The notes under the pieces were generated by a model. That model was not told where the DNA came from and did not search any database. It saw nothing but the letters and a program-made list of their open reading frames with translations. 64,000 nucleotides of DNA from positions 248,001 through 312,000 of the forward strand of contig NZ_QJUO01000001.1 in NCBI RefSeq assembly GCF_004327335.1. Reading direction: 5' to 3'. Shown here piece after piece: positions 58,431 to 64,000 of this stretch. The translations under genes and the position numbers were made by a program. Position 1 is the first letter of the stretch. Each line of letters begins with the position of its first letter. This stretch comes from Stutzerimonas kirkiae (GTDB lineage: Bacteria > Pseudomonadota > Gammaproteobacteria > Pseudomonadales > Pseudomonadaceae).

Positions 58431-59609
58431 GTGAGCGAAAGCCTGCAACGCTTCCTGGCCCTGGATGCCTTCCTGCTGGAGCATCAGGGCCTGTGGCGCC
58501 CCAGGCCCTTCACGGCCCTGCACCTGCCCTGGGAAAAGGACTGCCCGGAACTGGCGCACTGGTTGCGCCAGCGTAGCCTGGAGGATGCCGAACACACCAT
58601 AATCGTGGAAGACGTGCCCGCACCCTTCGCCGAACTGGCGCGCCAGGCCGAACGCCTTGCCCGGCTCCAACCCCTGCCCAGCCGGCCGGTCGCGCCGGTC
58701 GCTGCCCGCACCAGTGCGCATATCCCCGGGCGCAAGTGGCAGCAGATACAGGCTTTTTCCAGCGCACTGCAGTTCACCGAAAAACCCGGGCACTGGCTGG
58801 ACTGGTGCGCCGGCAAGGGCCACCTGGGGCGCTTATTGGCACTGGATGGCACGCCCCTGACTTGCCTGGAGTGGAATGCGGCGCTGGTCGAGGAAGGTCG
58901 CCGCCTCAGCCAGCGGGCCGGGATCCGCGCGCAACATCGCCAGCAGGATGTCATGGCCGAGTTGCACGATGGCCTGCCGGCCTCGTACACCCCGGTCGCC
59001 CTGCATGCCTGCGGCGACCTGCACTGCCGGCTGTTGCGCGTGGCCATCGAACAGGGCTGCCGGCAACTGGCCCTGGCGCCCTGTTGCTACAACCGCATCG
59101 CCAGCGACCAGTACCAGCCACTGTCACAGGCCGCCCTGGGCTCGGCGCTGCATCTGGACAAGGACGACCTCGGCCTGCCGCTGAGCGAAACGGTCACCGC
59201 CGGCGCCCGTGAACGCCGCCAGCGCGACCAGTCGATGGCCTGGCGGCTGGGCTTCGACCTGTACCAGCGCCAGGCGCGCCAGACCGACAGCTACCTGCCA
59301 ACGCCCTCGCTGCCCAGCGCCTGGCTGCGCAAGGGCTTCGAGCACTATATCCGCGACCTGGCACGGTTGAAGATGCTCCCCGGGCCAGCCCTACAGGACT
59401 GGCAGGCTCTGGAACGGGCCGGCTGGGAGCGCCTGGCCCAGGTACGCAATCTCGAACGGCTGCGCAACCTGTTCCGCCGCCCGCTGGAACTCTGGCTGGC
59501 ACTCGACCGCGCCCTGCTGCTGGAGGAACACGGCTACCGGGTACGCCTGGGCACCTTCTGCGCCGCCAGCCTGACGCCACGCAACCTGCTGTTGCTCGCA
59601 GAACGCTGA
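58431..59609 (+). CDS. SAM-dependent methyltransferase (GSTCD-like, Methyltransf_32 type)
   Basis: A 392-residue protein. A class I methyltransferase domain is centred on Leu-Asp-Trp-Cys-Ala-Gly-Lys-Gly-His-Leu-Gly-Arg-Leu-Leu (about residues 122-135), followed by Cys-Leu-Glu-Trp-Asn and Ala-Leu-His-Ala-Cys-Gly-Asp-Leu. Pro-Cys-Cys-Tyr-Asn follows in place of the usual motif IV. This combination is known from GSTCD-like methyltransferases of unknown target. The start is GTG at 58431, 3 bases after the TRAP permease stop, so it is probably read through from that operon. Confidence 0.8.
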   Translation: MSESLQRFLALDAFLLEHQGLWRPRPFTALHLPWEKDCPELAHWLRQRSLEDAEHTIIVEDVPAPFAELARQAERLARLQPLPSRPVAPVAARTSAHIPGRKWQQIQAFSSALQFTEKPGHWLDWCAGKGHLGRLLALDGTPLTCLEWNAALVEEGRRLSQRAGIRAQHRQQDVMAELHDGLPASYTPVALHACGDLHCRLLRVAIEQGCRQLALAPCCYNRIASDQYQPLSQAALGSALHLDKDDLGLPLSETVTAGARERRQRDQSMAWRLGFDLYQRQARQTDSYLPTPSLPSAWLRKGFEHYIRDLARLKMLPGPALQDWQALERAGWERLAQVRNLERLRNLFRRPLELWLALDRALLLEEHGYRVRLGTFCAASLTPRNLLLLAER

Positions 59610-59616
59610 GACTGCC

Positions 59617-60801
59617 TCAGTCGCGGTAGATATCCGCACGGCTCCAGGGCAGTTCCAGCGAATCATCGGCCCGGGGCTTGCCGGCAAGGATCTGGTGCAG
59701 GTTGACCCAGCCGCGGCTGAAACCATAGGCGCAACCCGCCAGGTACACCCGCCAGATACGCAGCGCCCGCTCGGGAATCAGCCCACGCGCTTCATCCAGG
59801 CGCTCATCGAGGCGCTGGCTCCAGAGTTCGAGGGTACGTGCGTAATGCGGGCGCAGGCTTTCCACATCCACCACTTCCAGGCCCGACTCGCTGATATCCG
59901 CGCAGATATTCACCAGATGCGGCAGCTCGCCGTGGGGAAAGACGAAGCGCCCGATGAATTCGCCAGCCCCATGGCCAACCGGACGGCCATCCAGATGCCT
60001 GGCGGTGATGCCATGGTTGAGCACCAACCCGCCTGGACGTACTGCGCCGAACAACCGCTGGCAATAGAGCGGCAGGTTGGCATGGCCAACGTGCTCGAAC
60101 ATGCCGACACTGACCACCTTGTCGAAGCTTTCATCCTGCGGCAGATCGCGATAATCCAGCAGCTCCAGCCGGACCCGGTCCTGCAGGCCCTCGTCGATCA
60201 CCCGCTGGCGGCCCAGCTCCAGTTGCGCCTGGCTGAGGGTGATGCCGAATACCTCGACACCGAACTCCCGCGCCGCGAAACGCGCCAGCCCGCCCCAGCC
60301 ACAGCCGACATCCAGCAAGCGCTCGCCGGGCTTGAGACGCAGCTTGCGGCACAGGTGGCGCAACTTGGCCTGCTGGGCCTGCTGCAGGTCTTCCGTCCCG
60401 GTTTCGAAATAGGCGCAGGAATAGACCATGTCCGGGTCGAGCCAGAGCCGGTAGAAGTCGTTGGACAGGTCGTAATGGTAGGAAATCGCCTCGGCATCGG
60501 TGTGCCGGTCATGGGCCCAGGGCTGGTGCTCGACCGGCCTGTCCTCGCCCAGCGCCTGGCTGATCCGGTCGCCGATACGAATCACCTCGTCCAGCGGGCC
60601 GGAAAGATCGAGCCGCCCCTCGACATAGGCGGCCCCGAGATTGTCCAGGCTGGGGCGGGACAGTTCGCCGAGCAACGAAGGATCCTTGAGGATCAAGGTG
60701 ACGTGGGGTGCGGGGGTGAGGTCGAACACCTGCCCATCCCACAGTTGCAGGCGCAACGGCAGATCGAGTTCGCGCAACGCCGGAAGTAGACTGGCCAACA
60801 T
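59617..60801 (-). CDS. cfa: Cyclopropane-fatty-acyl-phospholipid synthase family methyltransferase
   Basis: A 394-residue enzyme that transfers a methylene group from SAM to unsaturated fatty chains in membrane phospholipids. Motif I is Leu-Asp-Val-Gly-Cys-Gly-Trp-Gly-Gly-Leu (about residues 163-172), followed by Gly-Ile-Thr-Leu-Ser-Gln-Ala-Gln. Later Val-Ser-Val-Gly-Met-Phe-Glu-His-Val-Gly is the family catalytic segment. Length agrees with CfaB of pseudomonads. It is convergent with the preceding gene, only 7 bases apart. GGAGAT precedes ATG 60801. Confidence 0.92.
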   Translation of the reverse strand: MLASLLPALRELDLPLRLQLWDGQVFDLTPAPHVTLILKDPSLLGELSRPSLDNLGAAYVEGRLDLSGPLDEVIRIGDRISQALGEDRPVEHQPWAHDRHTDAEAISYHYDLSNDFYRLWLDPDMVYSCAYFETGTEDLQQAQQAKLRHLCRKLRLKPGERLLDVGCGWGGLARFAAREFGVEVFGITLSQAQLELGRQRVIDEGLQDRVRLELLDYRDLPQDESFDKVVSVGMFEHVGHANLPLYCQRLFGAVRPGGLVLNHGITARHLDGRPVGHGAGEFIGRFVFPHGELPHLVNICADISESGLEVVDVESLRPHYARTLELWSQRLDERLDEARGLIPERALRIWRVYLAGCAYGFSRGWVNLHQILAGKPRADDSLELPWSRADIYRD

Positions 60802-60936
60802 ACGGGTATCTCCTTTTCACGAACAATGGAAAAGGTAGACCACAAATCGCAGTTGTCAGCCTATTACAGCGATAGATCAGGCCTATATATGAACCCGGCC
60901 CCGGCAAATGCCTGATCCCGCATGACCGACAGCCGC

Positions 60937-61929
60937 CTATTCGTCGGCGCGCCCCAGCAACGCCTCCAGTTCCCGTGCATGGAAAAGCGCTTCGGTCCAG
61001 GCACCGATCTGCTCCACCCCGGCACCCTCGACCCGCTGCACGGCCCACGCCGGCAGTGGGCCAAAACGGCCAGCCAACAGGCGTCGCAACAAGGCCGCCT
61101 GGTTTTTCCGGCCTTGCTCCAAGCCTTGCTCGAGCCCCTTCTGCAAGCCTTCCTGCACCCACTTATCGGCCCAGGTTTCCGGACGTTCTGCCAACATGGT
61201 GCTCACCTCCAGCAAGTCGTTCAGCGGTGGGATCTCATGGCGCGGTACCCGGCGCCGGATCAGGCCGATGATCCACCTGACGATATTGCGGCGCAAGGGG
61301 GTCTGGTCGTCCAGCCTCAGCCACCCGTGCAGGTCCCGGATCACTTCGCCCATGGCCTGTGGCGTCTCCGCCTGTTCCAGCCGCATCAGCGCCGCCACTA
61401 GGTTGCGCCGGCCATGCAACTCGTTCTGCGGGTAGTGGTTTTCGTCGAGCAGCAGGTAGCGGAAGTCCGGCTGGCAGGCCTGCAAACCCTCTGGCGCCGG
61501 GTAGCACAGGTCGCGCAAGCGGGTGGCGTGCTTCCAGCGCTGGCGACCACTGTAGAGCACCAGCGGCAGGACCGGCGGCAGGCGCCCATCCGAGGTGAGC
61601 TGGCCCTGCTTTTCCAGTTGCTGCCAGAACAGGCCGATATAGCTCAGCAGCCGCAACGCCATAAAACGGTCGGGGGTGGACTGGAACTCCAGCAGCAGGT
61701 ACAGGTAGACCCAGTCGCCACCCACCTCGTCATCGAGGCGAAGCCGCCAGACCATATCCTCGTAACGCCCCTGCATGTCCTCGCTGACATAGTGGCCGTT
61801 GAGCAGCTCCAGCGTGGAGAAATCCACATTGCCCACCCAGGCCTGGGGCACGAAGCCCAGCAGCAGATCGCGTACGAAGTCCGGATTGGAGAACAGCAGC
61901 TTGTAGCCGGCGTCGTGATCCTGGACCAT
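60937..61929 (-). CDS. Rpn-family recombination-promoting nuclease / PD-(D/E)XK protein
   Basis: A 330-residue protein of the Rpn (transposase_31, YhgA-like) family. The N-terminus Asp-His-Asp-Ala-Gly-Tyr-Lys-Leu-Leu-Phe is diagnostic. The nuclease core is Trp-Arg-Leu-Arg-Leu-Asp-Asp...Leu-Leu-Leu-Glu-Phe-Gln-Ser, with the Asp and Glu-x-Gln catalytic pattern. The C-terminus has a low-complexity helix (repeats of Gly-Leu-Glu-Gln-Gly, about 283-300) typical of this family. It nicks DNA in RecA-independent recombination, as shown for RpnA. It is not an IS transposase and has no inverted repeats around it. Confidence 0.88.
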   Translation of the reverse strand: MVQDHDAGYKLLFSNPDFVRDLLLGFVPQAWVGNVDFSTLELLNGHYVSEDMQGRYEDMVWRLRLDDEVGGDWVYLYLLLEFQSTPDRFMALRLLSYIGLFWQQLEKQGQLTSDGRLPPVLPLVLYSGRQRWKHATRLRDLCYPAPEGLQACQPDFRYLLLDENHYPQNELHGRRNLVAALMRLEQAETPQAMGEVIRDLHGWLRLDDQTPLRRNIVRWIIGLIRRRVPRHEIPPLNDLLEVSTMLAERPETWADKWVQEGLQKGLEQGLEQGRKNQAALLRRLLAGRFGPLPAWAVQRVEGAGVEQIGAWTEALFHARELEALLGRADE

Positions 61930-62091
61930 GTTCCCGCTCCTGCTCCCGTACGGTTTGCACAGGAGTGGATGCTGGCAGATCCAGGGATTTGCCGCCGTGA
62001 CGCGCTTCACAATCGTGGCCGTGCATGGCCACCGCGGCCTGTGCCAGGCAAAGGAGCAACAGCCCGCCGGCAGTGGCGGGCGGTGTGACGC

Positions 62092-63018
62092 TCAGGCGCC
62101 GGATGCGGCGCAGCGAAAGCCTGCCAGGTTGTTGCGTGCGCCGGGCGGCTGATGGATGCGATAGGCTGCCAGTGAAATTACGCTGCTGTGATGCCAGGAG
62201 CCGCCCCGCAATACACGCGAGCTTCCCTGCGCAGGGCCATGCGGGTTACGGGTCTCGCTGACGGCGTAGTAATCGGGGGCGAACCAGTCGGCCACCCATT
62301 CCCATACATTGCCGGTCATGTCCAGCGCTCCATAGGGGCTGGCGCCACTGGGGTAATGGCCCACGGGCCTGGTGCGGGCTACGCTTTTGGCACTGTTGGA
62401 ATGCCGTGCGGCATTCCAGTCATTGCCCCATGCATAGAGTCGCTCGTCGGTGCCGCGCGCGGCTTTCTCCCATTGCGCTTCCGTGGGGAGTTGCTTGCCA
62501 ACCCACCGGCAATAGGCCAGGGCATCATGCCAACTGACCTGCAGCACAGGGTGATCGTCGGCTTCGATGTCGCTGCCGGCGCCCTGTGGTGAACGCCAGG
62601 TTGCCCCGTCCACCATGAACCAGCCCCAAGTGCCATCCTGCTCGCGCCGCACCGCGCCTCTGTTCTCCCGCTCGGCATCCGTCACATGGCCGGTCGCCTG
62701 CACGAATTGGCGGAAATCGGCATTGGAGACCTCATGCCGATCCAACCGGAAGGCGCCCAGCCAGACCCGATGCCGTGGTTCAGTCGCCTGGAACCAACCC
62801 GGGCAATCCTCGCCCTCTTCGCGCTCCCTGGTACAGGCCGCGACGAATTGACGGGATGCGTCTGCCGACAAGCCCATCCAGAACCATCCCGCCGGTACAT
62901 GGATCATGTCTTCCATTTTCCGGGGACCTTCACCTTGCTGTGTGGTCTGGGCGCACGCCGGGAGCAGGGCGGCTACGCAACATAAGGCAGTCATCGACTT
63001 GTGGACGTCCTGCTTCAC
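62092..63018 (-). CDS. FGE/sulfatase-modifying-factor-like lipoprotein (PvdO-like)
   Basis: A 308-residue protein of the formylglycine-generating-enzyme superfamily. A short signal peptide ends in a lipobox (Leu-Leu-Pro-Ala-Cys), so it is a periplasmic or outer-membrane lipoprotein. Family motifs: Asp-Arg-His-Glu-Val-Ser-Asn, Trp-His-Asp-Ala-Leu-Ala-Tyr-Cys-Arg-Trp, Leu-Pro-Thr-Glu-Ala-Gln-Trp-Glu, Gly-Asn-Val-Trp-Glu-Trp, Leu-Arg-Gly-Gly-Ser-Trp, and Gly-Phe-Arg-Cys at the end. The two catalytic Cys of true FGE after Gly-Gly-Ser are missing. PvdO, needed for pyoverdine maturation, is also periplasmic and FGE-like. It follows a siderophore receptor gene. GTG 63018 start chosen; ATG 62994 possible. 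Confidence 0.82.
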   Translation of the reverse strand: MKQDVHKSMTALCCVAALLPACAQTTQQGEGPRKMEDMIHVPAGWFWMGLSADASRQFVAACTREREEGEDCPGWFQATEPRHRVWLGAFRLDRHEVSNADFRQFVQATGHVTDAERENRGAVRREQDGTWGWFMVDGATWRSPQGAGSDIEADDHPVLQVSWHDALAYCRWVGKQLPTEAQWEKAARGTDERLYAWGNDWNAARHSNSAKSVARTRPVGHYPSGASPYGALDMTGNVWEWVADWFAPDYYAVSETRNPHGPAQGSSRVLRGGSWHHSSVISLAAYRIHQPPGARNNLAGFRCAASGA

Positions 63019-63103
63019 GATGAACCCCGTTTTCTCGATTGATGCCGCGACAGGCAATGTGTCGGTTTCTGGACAGCCTGCCGCGCATATGGGATGGCTT
63101 CGC

Positions 63104-64000
63104 TCAGAAATCCACCGTGGCCGATAAGCCGAAGGTACGCGGTGCGCCGACCGTTGCAATGCTGGCTCCGCCCACCCAGTAGGTCTTGTCGAGCAGGTTG
63201 TCGACACCTGCGCGCAACACGACCGGCCTGCCGCCCAGACGGGTGGCGTAGCGTGCGCCGATGTCCACGCGGCGCCAGTCGGGGACTTTCAGCTTGTTGT
63301 CTGCATCCAGATATTGCGCGCTGCTATGGATAAGGCGTGCACTGAGGGTCAGGCCGGCAATGGCTGGCAAGTCCCACTCCCCGCCGAGATTGACCGCGAA
63401 AGGCGTTACGCCTGGAGCATCGTTGCCATCCTGCAGTCCGTTCTGGGTCCGGGTCAGCCGTCCCTGGATATAGGTAGCCCCGCCCAGGACACGCACGCCG
63501 GGAGTCACTTCGCCGAAGACCGACCATTCGATGCCTCGGTTGCGCTGCTCTCCATTCAGCCGCAGCGAAGGGCTCGGCTGTGTGCTGTAGTCGACCAGCG
63601 TGCTCGGGCGCTTGATCTGGAATGCGCCCAAGGTATTGGTGAAGCCGCCCGTTTCAAGCTTGACGCCCACCTCCAGTTGCTTGGTCTTGTAGGGTGGGAA
63701 AACCTCGCCTGCATTCAGGTAGCTGGCGCCCACCGTCGCCCCCTGCGACAGCCCCTGTATGTAGTTTGCATAGATCGACAGACCACCATGCAGCCTGAAT
63801 ACGATGCCCGTCATTGGTGTCCATGCATGCTCGTCATAGGGGGGAGCGGTGCGTACGCCGGTCGAACCCAGGCTCTCGACTTTTACATTTTGTCTGCGTA
63901 CACCCAGCGTCACCAGCAAACGGTCATCCACAAGCCGAAGGGTATCGGCCAGGGCAAGGCTGCGTAGCGTATTGTCGCTGCCGCCCAGCGGTTTTCCTGG
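63104..64000 (-). CDS. TonB-dependent siderophore receptor, C-terminal part (cut by window end)
   Basis: The minus-strand frame is open from the window edge at 64000 to the stop at 63104, giving the last 298 residues. It is the barrel end of a TonB siderophore receptor: Trp-Thr-Pro-Met-Thr-Gly-Ile-Val-Phe-Arg, Ile-Tyr-Ala-Asn-Tyr-Ile-Gln-Gly-Leu-Ser-Gln-Gly, Gln-Leu-Glu-Val-Gly-Val-Lys, Val-Asp-Asn-Leu-Leu-Asp-Lys-Thr-Tyr-Trp, and a final aromatic strand ending Val-Asp-Phe. Most like the FpvA/FhuE/ferrichrome class. The FGE-like lipoprotein gene follows 85 bases downstream on the same strand. The N-terminus, and any STN domain, is outside the window. Confidence 0.92.
   Translation of the reverse strand, partial: PGKPLGGSDNTLRSLALADTLRLVDDRLLVTLGVRRQNVKVESLGSTGVRTAPPYDEHAWTPMTGIVFRLHGGLSIYANYIQGLSQGATVGASYLNAGEVFPPYKTKQLEVGVKLETGGFTNTLGAFQIKRPSTLVDYSTQPSPSLRLNGEQRNRGIEWSVFGEVTPGVRVLGGATYIQGRLTRTQNGLQDGNDAPGVTPFAVNLGGEWDLPAIAGLTLSARLIHSSAQYLDADNKLKVPDWRRVDIGARYATRLGGRPVVLRAGVDNLLDKTYWVGGASIATVGAPRTFGLSATVDF

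Noticed and set aside
60937-61929. Insertion sequence transposase
   Set aside because: The gene is an Rpn-type nuclease; no terminal inverted repeats or target duplications were seen around it.
62092-63018. FGE-like gene as the activator of the BetC sulfatase
   Set aside because: It is predicted to be an exported lipoprotein and lacks the catalytic cysteines, while BetC is cytosolic.
1-64000. tRNA, rRNA or riboswitch genes
   Set aside because: No cloverleaf, rRNA segment or known riboswitch core was recognised by eye; a covariance-model scan could still reveal small RNAs.

Overview
The window is a GC-rich chromosome segment from a Pseudomonas-type gammaproteobacterium. Evidence: a pst operon in the order pstS-pstC-pstA-pstB-phoU with the long PstC and PstA forms of pseudomonads, a DUF2388 protein, an OprD-family porin, a FecI/FecR/TonB-receptor unit, and dispersed palindromes of the GGTGCGC-CAT-GCGCACC and TTCCCACGCT-AGCGTGGGAA types. 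No tRNA, rRNA, CRISPR array, prophage or IS transposase was seen. Both ends are cut: a solute-binding protein on the left and a TonB receptor on the right are partial.

Layout. 1-2.5 kb: end of a polar amino-acid ABC system and a hexose-6-phosphate mutarotase. 2.6-5.1 kb: choline-sulfate regulator divergent from choline sulfatase betC. 5.5-9.7 kb: taurine transporter tauABC (no tauD) and an OprD-like porin. 9.8-16.8 kb, minus strand: pstSCAB-phoU behind a tandem PHO box. 17.1-20.1 kb: acyl-CoA thioesterase, AEC transporter, glutathione transferase, nitroreductase.

20.2-40.6 kb is the most interesting part. It looks like a self-contained organosulfur acquisition module run by an SfnR-like sigma-54 activator that has no sensor domain. 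It holds two TonB receptors, a periplasmic sulfonate-type binding protein, a GMC alcohol oxidoreductase, an aldehyde dehydrogenase, two MFS carriers, a class II aldolase-like protein, an SsuD-like flavin monooxygenase, a decayed second monooxygenase, two DszB-like desulfinase paralogues (one with the catalytic Cys, one with Ser), two different ABC permeases and an ATPase. Five GG-N10-GC sigma-54 promoters lie before its transcription units. Three of the four intergenic regulatory regions (serving four of the five promoters) also carry TGCT/AGCA inverted repeats upstream. The inferred route is outer-membrane uptake, ABC import, alcohol and aldehyde oxidation, monooxygenase C-S cleavage, and sulfite release from a sulfinate. 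The substrate is not known.

40.8-47.2 kb: DoxX, a LigB-type dioxygenase, an F420-type NADP oxidoreductase, peptide deformylase, an exported methyltransferase-like protein, a soluble FIST-domain chemoreceptor and a MarR regulator. 47.2-53.7 kb: iron uptake genes (siderophore-interacting reductase, PepSY membrane protein, TonB receptor, FecR, FecI with a Fur-box-like site). 53.8-61.9 kb: thioesterase, DUF2388, OsmC, a TRAP transporter, two methyltransferases (one of the cyclopropane-fatty-acid type) and an Rpn-family nuclease. 62.1-64 kb: an FGE/PvdO-like lipoprotein after a partial TonB siderophore receptor.

The common theme is nutrient scavenging: sulfur (betC, tau, the sigma-54 module), phosphate (pst) and iron (two receptor loci). 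Functions are inferred from remembered family features and motifs; no database search was run.
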